Source of the DNA: Clostridium_AW sp963515715
GTDB taxonomy: Bacteria > Bacillota > Clostridia > Clostridiales > Clostridiaceae
Reading direction: 5' to 3'
Length of the DNA: 64,000 nt
Assembly (NCBI RefSeq): GCF_963515715.1
Contig: NZ_CAUPZS010000019.1
Location: 1-64,000, forward strand
Made by a program: the position numbers and the translations under genes. How positions within the stretch are numbered: position 1 is the stretch's first letter; the number at the start of each line of letters is the position of its first letter. Below the pieces are notes generated by a model. It worked only from the letters and a program-made list of their open reading frames with translations. It had not been told where the DNA came from and ran no database searches. Of the stretch, positions 35,074-43,402 are shown piece by piece.

Positions 35074-36036
35074 TCACTTATTTATATCTTCAACAAAACT
35101 ATGGATTTTTTCTATTACTTTATGCTGATTTGTCCAATGAATATAATGCCCAGAATTTTCAATAGTAACTTGATGGTTGTTTTCCGACCACTTGCTCAAT
35201 TGGTTCTGAACACTTCCCCATTTCTCACCACTATCAGATGATAGAACAAGTATAGGAATATCTACAAGAGTATTCCCATTCAAGACGGTCTGCGCATTTT
35301 CATTAATTAAATTTATATTAGCTACATTAGCTTTATTGCCAAGATAGCGATAATACATAACTTTATCTATATGTTTTATTTCATCGGGCAACATTGAAAT
35401 CCTATCATTTTCACCGACAATAGGTAAATAAACTCCAAAGTTTCCGAGTAACCGATTTATGCCTGTAACTCGAAGCGCAGAGCAGACTCTATTAAGAATA
35501 TATGATTGCAATTCCGAATTCGTACTATAAAATTCAGGACTTCCAGAATCTAAAAACACAATTCCTTTCACTCTGTTAGAATATAGTTGTGCAAAACGTA
35601 TAGCTTCCAACGAGGCAAGAGAATGACAAATGAGAATACACTCATTTCCAGCATCAACCTCATTCAAAATTGAGTTTAATTCATCTGCCAAAGTATCCAC
35701 TACACGAGAACTGGATGTTTTCTCACTCCATCCAAATCCAGCATGATCATACGTTATTGTTTTCGAATATTGACTAAATTCATTTTGTAAGTTGTAAAAA
35801 TCCGAATATGCACAAGGAGTACCAGAGCCTGCCATAAAAACAAAACACGTGGTTCCATCTCCTTGTACATAGGTATGTATATTATGAGAATTCACATTCA
35901 CAAATGTTCCTACAGACCTATATCTCTCAATTTCAATTTTTTGCATCGTATCTTGCCATACATATCCTATAAAAAACAAAGTTAGTATTGCGCCAAACAC
36001 GAAAAATTTTCTTTTAATTTTAAACATTTTAATCAT
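35074..36036 (-). CDS. Membrane-anchored alpha/beta hydrolase
   Basis: This protein of about 320 residues has an N-terminal hydrophobic anchor (FFVFGAILTLFFIGYVW) and an alpha/beta-hydrolase fold facing outward. The nucleophile is in ICHSLASLEA (usual form GHSxG), the oxyanion side in AGSGTP, the acid in LSSDSGE and the catalytic His in NSGHYIHW. The start is uncertain: ATG 36036 is used, but upstream in-frame ATG codons extend to 36093. The substrate is not known. It is a single gene between repeats and a frameshifted kinase gene. Confidence 0.8.
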   Translation of the reverse strand: MIKMFKIKRKFFVFGAILTLFFIGYVWQDTMQKIEIERYRSVGTFVNVNSHNIHTYVQGDGTTCFVFMAGSGTPCAYSDFYNLQNEFSQYSKTITYDHAGFGWSEKTSSSRVVDTLADELNSILNEVDAGNECILICHSLASLEAIRFAQLYSNRVKGIVFLDSGSPEFYSTNSELQSYILNRVCSALRVTGINRLLGNFGVYLPIVGENDRISMLPDEIKHIDKVMYYRYLGNKANVANINLINENAQTVLNGNTLVDIPILVLSSDSGEKWGSVQNQLSKWSENNHQVTIENSGHYIHWTNQHKVIEKIHSFVEDINK

Positions 36037-36147
36037 GTATTCACCACACTTTGCTCGATAAAAATTATATAAGTTATATTTGTCCCATATCATAATACAA
36101 ATATATACTAAATTATAGTCTATCTAATTCGCCTAATTTTAAGATTT

Positions 36148-36719
36148 TTATCTAAACATTTTACTTTTATTTATACCTTTTAGCTTCTCTAATATTTCAT
36201 TTATTATTTTAATAGTAGGCAAACTACCATCAACTATTAAATCAGAATTAGGCTTAATTGTATTTAGCATTTCTAAATATGCTACTCTTCCAATAGAAAG
36301 ATAGTTTTTAATATCTATAAATAAATTTTCTTTAGGTTCGTTTTTGAAGTCTCTTAAAATTCTTCTTCCCATAGCAATATCTAATGGTGTATCAATAAAT
36401 ATTGCGTAATCAATAAATTGAGCAACTTCCTTATTTTTATATGCAAATGGATAATCAAGTAATATATAATTAAGTCTTTGCTTTTCATCTGACAGCAAGG
36501 ACTCTATATCATAAACTAATTTACTTAAGTTCCATTCATCATAGTTTGCTCCACTCTCTACCCATTCACAAATGTCATTAGGAGAATTATCAAAATCATA
36601 ATCATCAAAGAATAAAATTTTTGCGTTATTTAAAAAACTACTCAATTCTTTAGTTATTGTTGTTTTCCCCCACCTGACACTCCCGATATTGCAATAACAA
36701 TTGTATGTTCTTTAATCAT
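36148..36719 (-). pseudogene. P-loop nucleoside/uridine-kinase-like gene with frameshift in the Walker A motif
   Basis: From ATG 36719 (after GGATGGAGAAAATT) the frame reads IVIAISGVSGGGK and then hits a stop. A one-base shift at the GGGGGAAAA run (complement of 36663-36671) continues as TTITKELSSFLNNAKILFFDDYDF and stays open to 36148, giving a protein of about 190 residues resembling uridine kinase/AAA-type small-molecule kinases. The break falls in the homopolymer encoding the P-loop GGGKTT. Either the gene is inactivated, or expression is phase-variable by slippage, or one base was lost in sequencing. Confidence 0.75.
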
Positions 36720-36967
36720 AATTTTCTCCATCCATTAATCTTGATACTTATTTTTATTACTCTTACTATTAGATATTGCGAACAATATTTAGTAACTATT
36801 CGGTAGTTTATATACTAATTATACACAATTTATGGATAATAAATCCAGAAGATATTCATTAAATCATCTATAATTATAAGACACATTACTTTGAACTATA
36901 AAGTTTTTAGTTCTCATAGTTTTCTTGTTTAGTTAAAACATAGCCCAATTTTTTTATATTGTAAACT

Positions 36968-37527
36968 ATAAAAGAGCTAAGTATGTATTGAAAAAGCGAC
37001 TTTTTATTGGAGCGGCTTCACTGCATGCTTAGCTCTTATTTGTGAAACTAAATTATTTTTGTGTAAATTTATAAATGTGAAACCAATTTAGAGGCACAAC
37101 AAATAAAAAATGCTACATAATGCTTCTTATGCTGATTCGTTTCAATAAGAACTTCTAAAATTTATTTTATAAAAATCCCTAATGCTGACAAACTCCCTTC
37201 GGTCAAACATGTGCAGCATCTTAACGATATTGTTCTAAAATAAATTAAGAATTTCTAGATTTTGCTCAAATGCATAGTACGCATTACATAGCATTTTTAA
37301 GTTTTGCACAATAAAATTTAAAAGATAAATATTTGAGAGAAAAATTGGTTACATCTCATGTTAAGATTCAACCTCTTACTTCAGCATCCACTATAGCTCC
37401 TATTAAAAAACTTCGCTCTGTTAGATATAAATAAATATTGGTAGAGTAATATAATTAAAGGAGGAAAATTAATTTATTTTCTTCCTTTGTTACACAATAT
37501 AAGAAAATATTACGAATTAACTTTTCA
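36968..37527 (+). repeat. Repeat A copy 5, complete
   Basis: It matches the 33.1-kb copy over its whole length, including about 80 bases after the 3' hairpin (TTTATTTTCTTCCTTTGTTAC). The 5' hairpin is of the AGTGAA/TTCACT sub-type with a 6-base inner difference. The outer long stem reads GAAACCAATTT/AAATTGGTTAC where the 33.1-kb copy has GAAAACAATTT/AAATTTGTTAT, a two-sided change. It lies in a gene-free stretch of about 990 bases (36720-37710); nothing else was recognised there apart from a TTTGAAAATTGAATAATGCGGTG motif near 37553. Confidence 0.85.
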
Positions 37528-37710
37528 ATCTAAAAATACGAACAATGTTCTTTGAAAATTGAATAATGCGGTGAAAAATTGCTTGAAAATCTTCTTTCAT
37601 ATATGGCTTATCTAGAATTAATTGGTTATAAATGATATAATTACTAGTAATAAAGTCGGAATGGTAAATAATTACGAACTATAAGATAAATTCTATCAGG
37701 AGGTTTTATT

Positions 37711-38139
37711 ATGAGTAACAAATTAACAGTAACAGCAGATTTGATAAATGACAAGATAAAATTCTCAGGGGTATCTCGTGATAATAAAGAGGTGTCTATA
37801 GATGCTGTACAACCTTTAGGTGAGGGAGATGGATATACTCCACTTGAGTTATTTCTTATGAGTTTAGCAACCTGCAGTGGAATGACTTTGGCTTTATTAC
37901 TAAGGAAGATGAATAAGAATGTATCTGAATTAAGCGTAATTGCATCAGGTGAAAGAAGAGAAACATTACCGAAATATTTTAAAAGTATACAATTAAGATT
38001 TGAACTTGCATCGAATGATGTACAACCAGGTGATATTGAAAATGCTATAAAGAATATGGAAGAATATTCATGTCCTGTTTGGAACATGGTAAAAAATAAT
38101 GTTGATATAAGCAGTGAATATAAGATAAGATATCGATAA
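37711..38139 (+). CDS. OsmC/Ohr-family peroxide-reductase-like protein
   Basis: This 142-residue protein has the two family cysteines: one in SLATCSGMTLALLLRKM (about 55) and one in EYSCPVWNMVKN (about 119), with the Arg/Glu region between. OsmC proteins reduce organic hydroperoxides by a thiol mechanism in the cytoplasm. The length is normal. AGGAGG precedes the ATG. It is the only complete plus-strand gene inside the repeat-rich island and is followed by repeat C, shared with the CPBP gene at 2.6 kb. Confidence 0.88.
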   Translation: MSNKLTVTADLINDKIKFSGVSRDNKEVSIDAVQPLGEGDGYTPLELFLMSLATCSGMTLALLLRKMNKNVSELSVIASGERRETLPKYFKSIQLRFELASNDVQPGDIENAIKNMEEYSCPVWNMVKNNVDISSEYKIRYR

Positions 38140-38164
38140 AAATAAAATGTATATTATAATATTT

Positions 38165-38265
38165 TATGCACATTATTCTTATTTAGCGTCACAACAATAA
38201 AAACCGAATAATTATTCTAAACACCGCATTATTCAGAATTGAATTTTGCTGTGTTTTTACGTCGT
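38165..38265 (+). repeat. Repeat C copy 2, with terminator-like hairpin (38219-38258)
   Basis: It matches 2595-2690. The hairpin has arms AAACACCGC and GCTGTGTTT with the inner ATTCA/TGAAT stem, then TTTT. It follows the OsmC gene as copy 1 follows the CPBP gene, so it most likely works as a terminator that has been moved or duplicated along with a gene. Confidence 0.65.
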
Positions 38266-38295
38266 ATTTCAAAGACTAACTATACTCTGAATTAA

Positions 38296-38682
38296 CTATA
38301 GGTCATAAGGGTATATTAATATCTTATTTACTTGAAGTTTTAAAAATGAACCTTCTGAATATGGTATACCTTCTGTTTCAATAAGAATAACATTATCACC
38401 AAGTCTAACAGTAAGACAGCCATCATTTTCATAGCTTTCCATCTTTACATTAAAAAAGATATTATCTTGTTCGCTCCACATCTTATATTCCCTACAATCA
38501 GTTTCAATTATATCAATTTCCCAAATAAGAGTTTTTCGAATATCAAGTTCAACATAATAACTTTGGTTTATCTCTGGTGTGTTGCCTTTCCATAAGCCTT
38601 TAGCAACTCCATACTGCGATGAAAACTCGATGAAAATTCCTTCACTTTCACATTGACATAATTTAACAATGTCGATCTGCAT
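38296..38682 (-). CDS. Small protein of unknown function
   Basis: This 128-residue cytoplasmic protein is rich in predicted beta strands, with an N-terminal CQCESEG and later VELDIRKTLIWEIDIIETDCREY. No known domain was recognised. The ATG at 38682 follows TTAAGGAG. Small single beta-rich proteins in arrays are often immunity proteins, but nothing here shows that. Repeat B lies about 50 bases upstream and repeat C downstream. Confidence 0.6.
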   Translation of the reverse strand: MQIDIVKLCQCESEGIFIEFSSQYGVAKGLWKGNTPEINQSYYVELDIRKTLIWEIDIIETDCREYKMWSEQDNIFFNVKMESYENDGCLTVRLGDNVILIETEGIPYSEGSFLKLQVNKILIYPYDL

Positions 38683-38729
38683 AACAAAACTCCTTAATCT
38701 AAATTAAATTGTAATAGTCATAATATTAT

Positions 38730-38833
38730 ACTATAACGTATTAACTGTTCTTTTATTATATAATGAATATCTTTAAAGTACTACCATTCACCTGATATTG
38801 AATGAAGTACTATCGCACTATTTTTTATTTGTT
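38730..38833 (+). repeat. Repeat B copy 2, complete
   Basis: It runs from ACTATAACGTATT to the T-rich end TTTTTTATTTGTT. The end carries a small hairpin AGTAC-TATC-GCACT followed by T residues, one mismatch from the perfect form in copy 4. The stretch 38834-38959 up to the linker shows AT-rich sequence with no gene. Confidence 0.85.
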
Positions 38834-38959
38834 GTGAATTTAAAAATTATCCATTATATAATAAGTCTGTGATTTCCTAAAATGCTCCCGCATAATTATT
38901 TGAGATCACAATAAAAACCCCATGAAATTATAGGATTTTTAGACAATCTAAGAAATTTG

Positions 38960-39440
38960 CTAAAATAGATTTCCATAATATCTATTATCTAAAAATCTAT
39001 CATCTATTAATCTATTGAATACATTTGTAAAACATAAGGGAGCTAAGTATACAATGGGAGGAACGCCTTTTTTGAAGTGACGTTATTATGTACTTAGCTC
39101 ACCTTTTGGATATCCAATTACTTTTGTAGAAATTTATAAATATGAAACCAATTTAGAGGTAGAACAAATAAAAAATGCTACATAATGCTTATTATGCTGA
39201 TTCGTTTCAATAAGAACTTCTAAAATAAATTAAGAATTTCTAGATTTTGCTCAAATGCACAGTACACATTACATAGCATTTTTAAGTTTTGCACAATAAA
39301 ATTTAAAAGATAAATATTTGAGAGAAAAATTGGTTACATCTCATGTTAAGATTCAACCTCTTACTTCAGCATCCACTATGGCTTCTATTAAAAAATTTCG
39401 CTCTGTTAGATATAAATATTGATAGAGCGATATAAGAAAA
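38960..39440 (+). repeat. Linker plus repeat A copy 6, with internal deletion
   Basis: The linker (38960-39014, TAAAATAGATTTCCATAATA and on) matches the one at 41274. The A element follows with its 5' hairpin and 3' hairpin (CGCTCT 39399-39404 with AGAGCG 39424-39429). The apical hairpin is missing: the sequence jumps from the first TTCTAAAA to the second, as expected from a deletion between short direct repeats. Confidence 0.85.
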
Positions 39441-39469
39441 ATATGATTCACTTGAATTATAAATTGTGC

Positions 39470-39999
39470 TCATTTTACAAATATACTTTGTTTATTTAAT
39501 TCCAGTTTATTTGATGTGAGCTGAATAATCAATTCTTCAATTGCTGATATACTTGCCACAACACAAGTTATATACATTAATATAGTTGTATTAACATAGG
39601 GAATCAGTATAGGGAACAGGAACAAAATTATACCAGCAATTTTATTTCCGTAAGTATGAATACTTGCAAAAGTTTTATATTTTTTCATGGCTACAAACAT
39701 GGATGATAATCTAATCATACCAATTAAAATAATCCAAATAATAATTTTAGTTGTAGGATTTAAAATTGGGTAAATCAAAAGCAACAATACACCTGCCAAT
39801 ATCATGTCAGCTATGGAATCAAGCTTTGCACCAAGATACTTGTTGTACCTGCTTTTCTGGCAATAAATCCATCTATAATGTCACTAAATCCACAAATAAT
39901 ATATATTACATAAAAGGCTAAGCTCAATGGCTTAGTATAAATTAAAATCAAAGAAAAAATTATTCTACTAAAGGATATACAATTTGGTAGTGATTTCAT
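39470..39999 (-). pseudogene. CDP-alcohol phosphatidyltransferase gene broken by a frameshift
   Basis: From ATG 39999 (after GAGGTGATGAG) the frame reads MKSLPNCISFSRI and on to DGFIARKAGTTS, then goes out of frame near 39836-39841. One base shift restores LGAKLDSIADM, completing the family motif DGxxAR-x8-GxxxDxxxD, and the frame stays open to 39470. The joined product of about 176 residues with five to six helices would be a PgsA/PssA-type enzyme making phospholipid head groups. The break between the two halves of the active-site motif removes activity unless it is a sequence error. Confidence 0.8.
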
Positions 40000-40042
40000 C
40001 TCATCACCTCGTCTAAAATAAATCTTTATTACACACAACCTT

Positions 40043-40083
40043 ACTATAACGTAGTAACTGTTATTTTATTATATAATGAACAC
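40043..40083 (+). repeat. Repeat B copy 3, 5' part only
   Basis: ACTATAACGTAGTAACTGTT to ATAATGAACACTA, about 40 bases, directly upstream of the minus-strand CDP-alcohol transferase gene. It is followed within 25 bases by the 3' half of repeat A. Confidence 0.75.
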
Positions 40084-40104
40084 TATCTATTTATCTAACT
40101 ATCT

Positions 40105-40315
40105 TTGGAAGTTTCTAGATTTTGCTCAAATGCATAGAGCACATTACATAGCATTTCTAAGTTTTGCACGATGAAATTGTAAAACTCAATGTTTGAGAAA
40201 AAATTTGTTATACCTCATGTTAAGATTTAACCTCTTACTTTAGCATCCACTATAGCTTCTATTAAAAAATTTCGCTCTGTTAGATATAAATATTGATAGA
40301 GCAATATAAGAAGAA
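40105..40315 (+). repeat. Repeat A copy 7, 3' half
   Basis: It starts at GTTTCTAGATTTTGCTC and includes the returning long-stem arm (ACATAGCATTTCTAAG) and the 3' hairpin with GCTCT (40274-40278) and AGAGC (40298-40302). The 5' half is absent, so the long stem cannot form here. Confidence 0.82.
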
Positions 40316-40347
40316 TACGTCTTAACTTTATAAGTCATCACTTTGAT

Positions 40348-40590
40348 TTATTCTTTATTTTTATTGTAATCCATTACCGCACCTATAACTATTCCAAGAA
40401 GCATTCCGAATCCAGCTCCAAGAGCTATAACCATTGGGAAGAAACCATCTCCTATTAATCCAAATACTGCTCCAATAACTGTTGCAAACAAAGTACCTCC
40501 CATCAATCCAAATCCAACTCCAAAACCCACATAGGAGTTTTTATCATTATTATAGGAATTATCTTTATTAATATTGTTTTTGTCAGACAT
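40348..40590 (-). CDS. Small glycine-zipper membrane protein
   Basis: This 80-residue protein has an Asn/Lys/Asp-rich N-terminus (about 1-20) and two Gly-rich hydrophobic segments (about 22-44 and 48-72), with GxxxG repeats such as GFGVGFGLMGG and GAGFGMLLG. It is probably a membrane protein that packs by glycine zippers. Its function is unknown; small toxins, bacteriocin-like peptides and stress proteins share this look. GAAGGAG precedes the ATG. Confidence 0.65.
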   Translation of the reverse strand: MSDKNNINKDNSYNNDKNSYVGFGVGFGLMGGTLFATVIGAVFGLIGDGFFPMVIALGAGFGMLLGIVIGAVMDYNKNKE

Positions 40591-40731
40591 ATTTAATCAA
40601 CTCCTTCTGATATTGACTTTTTACTGCACATAAATCCACTATTACGACGCCAAGTATAAAAAGTGTGGCATATAAACTACCTAAGATAATGCTCATTATC
40701 TTCAACAACCTTGCTACTACTTAATTTTTTT

Positions 40732-41089
40732 TCATTGATTTGTTTCACTATTTTTTTGTAACTTCAATTTGTATTTGCCATTACCTTTGTAAAAATATAT
40801 TTCGTCGCATGATGGAGTTAATTCAACTTGAAATTCGTTTTTAGCACCGATATTACTATTGAATCCGTATGTTGAATAAAAGGTAATGTATTTTTGTCTT
40901 GACTAGCCCTAAGCGTCCTTATATATCCTATACTACTTGCTACACCGACTTTTAAGGTCATTGTATCACCATCTTGGGATATTGAGTAATCGTTTAGCAT
41001 AATACCCGTTATTTTTCCCCCAGTACTTAAAAAAATAACCCGGTTACTATTATTAAAAATATAATGATAATCCCAACTTTCTCTTTCAT
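40732..41089 (-). pseudogene. Membrane-anchored small protein gene with two frameshifts
   Basis: From ATG 41089 the frame encodes a hydrophobic segment IIIIFLIIVTGLFF, then stops at a T-rich run near 41027-41031. A second frame gives STGGKITGIMLNDYSISQD and on to TLRASQDKN, and a third gives ITFYSTYGFNSNIGAKNEF and on to SCDEIYFYKGNGKYKLKL, ending at 40732. Together they make one protein of about 118 residues, similar from memory to a family of hypothetical anchored proteins in Bacillota. Both breaks are single-base changes, at 41027-41031 and near 40890. Confidence 0.7.
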
Positions 41090-41153
41090 AGAAAATCTTC
41101 CTAGATTACAATTTTATGTAGATTATATAAATAATCTTGCTTCACATAAAACT

Positions 41154-41256
41154 ACTATAACGTATTAACTGTTCTTTTATTATATAATGAATATCTTTAA
41201 AGTACTACCATCCACTTGATATTGAATGAAGTGCTATCGCACTGTTTTTATTTGTT
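41154..41256 (+). repeat. Repeat B copy 4, complete, with perfect terminal hairpin
   Basis: It is nearly identical to the 38.7-kb copy. Its end carries AGTGC-TATC-GCACT (41230-41243) then GTTTTTATTTG, a plus-strand terminator-like structure. It lies about 65 bases upstream of the broken minus-strand gene. On the minus strand it holds a TATAAT within TTATATAATAA that could serve as a -10 box, but the -35 is poor. Confidence 0.85.
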
Positions 41257-41273
41257 TTGAATCTAAAAAATCT

Positions 41274-41430
41274 CCTAAAATAGATTTCCACAACATCTAT
41301 TATCTAAAAATCTATTAAATATATTTGTAAAACACAAAAGAGCTAAGTATGTAGTGAAAAAGCGACTTTTTCAGAGCGGCTTCACTACGTGCTTATCTAT
41401 TATTTGTGAAACTAAATTGTAATTTCCTAT
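41274..41430 (+). repeat. Linker plus repeat A copy 8, 5' hairpin only
   Basis: The linker (41274-41330) is followed by the 5' hairpin from GAGCTAAGTATGTAGTGAA to TTCACTACGTGCTTA and then TTGTGAAACTAAATTG. The sequence then leaves the repeat. This is the right-hand limit of the repeat-rich island; 41431-41607 holds only a CCCAC/GTGGG hairpin (41540-41559) before the next gene. Confidence 0.82.
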
Positions 41431-41607
41431 TCAATGAAATTTTTCTATATAATTCAATTTATTTGTCCAAGTAATGATATACTATTATTATAAAGTAAAT
41501 TTTAACTGAACTAATCAAAGAGATTAGATACATTATTGTCCCACTTAAAGAGGTGTGGGTATTAGTTACGGTTAGCTATGAGATAACGTACAGAGGAGAG
41601 AATCAAA

Positions 41608-42186
41608 ATGACTAAAGTTAAAAAGGTGTTTATAGGGATAATTGTACTTGGCATATCTTTATGTTTAGTTTTAGCTTTGAAAATTTATAATTTTGGATGG
41701 AATTCAAAAGTTGAAAAGAGCCAATGCATTATCATTCTTGGATGCAGCGTTTATGGGGAAACTCCTAGCCCATTTTTAAAGGCAAGAATAGAAGAAGGTT
41801 ATAAACTATATAAACAAGGATATGCAGATTTCATAATGGCTTCAGGAGGACAAGGACCAGGGGAGAATATAAGTGAAGCTGAAGCTATGAAAAGATATTT
41901 AGTTAATAAAGGTGTGCAAGAAGAAGCAATAATCAAAGAAGATTTATCCACAAGTACTATGGAGAATTTAGAACAATGTAAAAAAATCATGGAGGAAAAA
42001 GGATTTGATAAGGCTATAATAGTATCTAATAAATTCCATTTAAAAAGAGCTTCCTTAATGGCTAAAAAAATTGGAATAGATGCTTCCTTCTCAGGAGCTT
42101 TTGTTACGGAGCATAAGGAAAAAGAATATTATTATTTTTTAAGAGAGATACTTGCTCTATGCAAATTCTATATACTGAAAAGATAA
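41608..42186 (+). CDS. YdcF/SanA-family (DUF218) membrane-anchored protein
   Basis: This 192-residue protein has one N-terminal helix (about 7-26) and a DUF218 domain: IIILGCSVYGETPSPFLKAR, IMASGGQGPGENISEAE, DLSTSTMENL and VSNKFHLKRA. The family is linked to cell-envelope processes such as vancomycin sensitivity in E. coli SanA, but its chemistry is not known. The start ATG follows GAGGAG. It marks the return to conserved chromosomal genes. Confidence 0.87.
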   Translation: MTKVKKVFIGIIVLGISLCLVLALKIYNFGWNSKVEKSQCIIILGCSVYGETPSPFLKARIEEGYKLYKQGYADFIMASGGQGPGENISEAEAMKRYLVNKGVQEEAIIKEDLSTSTMENLEQCKKIMEEKGFDKAIIVSNKFHLKRASLMAKKIGIDASFSGAFVTEHKEKEYYYFLREILALCKFYILKR

Positions 42187-42265
42187 ATATTTAGTAAAGC
42201 AGGAGGAAAAATTCAGAAAATATAGAATATATAAACATGGACAAAAATAATTGGAGGGATGGATC

Positions 42266-42511
42266 ATGGGGAAATTATTTTATTGTACAGAATGCAAAAG
42301 AGTTATTAACAGCGGCGAAAAATGTAATTATTGTAATGGGGAAAATATAAAAGACTTAAGCTATGGCACACCAGTTAATGTAATAGGAACTAAAACTAAG
42401 GGAAGAGTATTAAAAATTAAGGATAATGTAGTTAGATTATTAGTAAGAGATGAATATAATAATAAGTTTATTAAAGAGTATGAATCAGGACAATTAAGAA
42501 AAGTATTATAA
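42266..42511 (+). CDS. Small zinc-ribbon protein
   Basis: This 81-residue protein begins MGKLFYCTECKRVINSGEKC and shows a CxxC-x10-CxxC zinc ribbon in its first 28 residues, followed by a KOW/SH3-like beta domain (TKGRVLKIKDNVVRLLVRDE). The ATG at 42266 is preferred to the TTG at 42251 because GGAGGG lies between them. It may bind nucleic acid or ribosomes; its function is unknown. Confidence 0.75.
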   Translation: MGKLFYCTECKRVINSGEKCNYCNGENIKDLSYGTPVNVIGTKTKGRVLKIKDNVVRLLVRDEYNNKFIKEYESGQLRKVL

Positions 42512-42529
42512 AATATTTAGAATTAAATA

Positions 42530-42564
42530 AAGACTTTTGGGCAAGTTATCCAAAAGTCTTTTTT
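42530..42564 (+). terminator. Terminator of the zinc-ribbon gene
   Basis: AAAGACTTTTGG pairs with CCAAAAGTCTTT across an 8-base loop, followed by TTT. Confidence 0.88.
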
Positions 42565-42577
42565 AGAACTTTAAATT

Positions 42578-43237
42578 TTAATCATTTTTATAAGGAATAA
42601 AATTTTTAAGCATTCCATATGCTTCTAAATTAAAATATAATTCATTAACTTCATCATTTTCACGATATTTTAAAACTGTTCTAGCAATATCATCATTTTC
42701 ATAGACATCTATTATGCTATCTAGTTTTATTTTAAAGGCACCTAAATAAACGAAAAGCTTATCTAATAAATAAATATATTCATCATCTGTCCAAGTATAT
42801 AATTCCCTATACTCAGGTAATTTGCCCTTGTTATGCTTCTTGTTATAATACTCTGCTGATTTTTGAAAGGTTTTTAAGTAATCATTAATAAACATTTTAC
42901 CTTTATTTTCTAAAAAATCTAATAGGGAAGAAGTATCCTCAAAGTCTTGACTTTGTTTAATGTTATTTAAGGAATAAAAAAAAGATTTTCTAACTTTAGG
43001 CTGCTCATCTAAGCAGTTGGCTAAAGTTATTTTTTTATAATCAAAAAGCTTATGTAAATCAAAATTAGTTAATTCATTTTCGCATAAAGAATCTAAAGTT
43101 TTGTGACCGCCTAAATAACAAAGAAATTTTGTGCCATTAGGTAAATAGCAATCTTCAAATTCTTCATTGTATTTATTTAGTATTTCTTCTATTTCATTAA
43201 TAGTACTTGGGTTTACCTTTTTGTTAAAGAATAACAT
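42578..43237 (-). CDS. Cytoplasmic protein of unknown function
   Basis: This protein of about 219 residues has no membrane segment. The N-terminal part (NPSTINEIEEILNKY) and middle are helical and rich in Asp, Glu and Lys, and there is a GTKFLCYLGGHKTLDSLCENE segment near 35-55. No family was recognised. The ATG at 43237 follows ACAGGAGTTGATTTT; upstream in-frame codons to 43291 lack a site. It is divergent from hisS. Confidence 0.6.
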   Translation of the reverse strand: MLFFNKKVNPSTINEIEEILNKYNEEFEDCYLPNGTKFLCYLGGHKTLDSLCENELTNFDLHKLFDYKKITLANCLDEQPKVRKSFFYSLNNIKQSQDFEDTSSLLDFLENKGKMFINDYLKTFQKSAEYYNKKHNKGKLPEYRELYTWTDDEYIYLLDKLFVYLGAFKIKLDSIIDVYENDDIARTVLKYRENDEVNELYFNLEAYGMLKNFIPYKND

Positions 43238-43326
43238 AAAATCAACTCCTGTAAATGCAATAATTGTTTTACAATTTAGACTATTAATCATTTTATCATA
43301 AAGAACCTGAATAGTGAATAATAAAA

Positions 43327-43355
43327 TTTAAAAATTGGTTAAACTATGTTATAAT
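43327..43355 (+). promoter_or_regulatory. Probable hisS promoter
   Basis: TTTAAA (43327-43332), 17 bases, TATAAT (43350-43355), about 45 bases before the start. No T-box leader was seen. Confidence 0.45.
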
Positions 43356-43402
43356 ATGAAACTAAAGGAAAGCAATTATATATGCAAAATGGAGGGATAA
43401 AG

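Noticed and set aside
35044..35241. Short plus-strand frame at the end of the hydrolase gene
   Set aside because: Antisense to the conserved hydrolase C-terminus with no start signal.
34870..41256. Repeats A/B as integron attC sites
   Set aside because: No GTTRRRY/RYYYAAC core pair was found and no tyrosine integrase gene is in the window; only the cassette-like layout is kept as a hypothesis.
33147..41430. Regularly spaced repeats as a CRISPR array
   Set aside because: Repeat units are 100-560 bases, carry genes between them and no short repeats of 24-40 bases with uniform spacers or cas genes are present.
41521..41600. Riboswitch in the leader of the YdcF-like gene
   Set aside because: There is a CCCAC/GTGGG hairpin and an ATTAGTTACGGTTAGCTATG segment, but no known aptamer core could be recognised.
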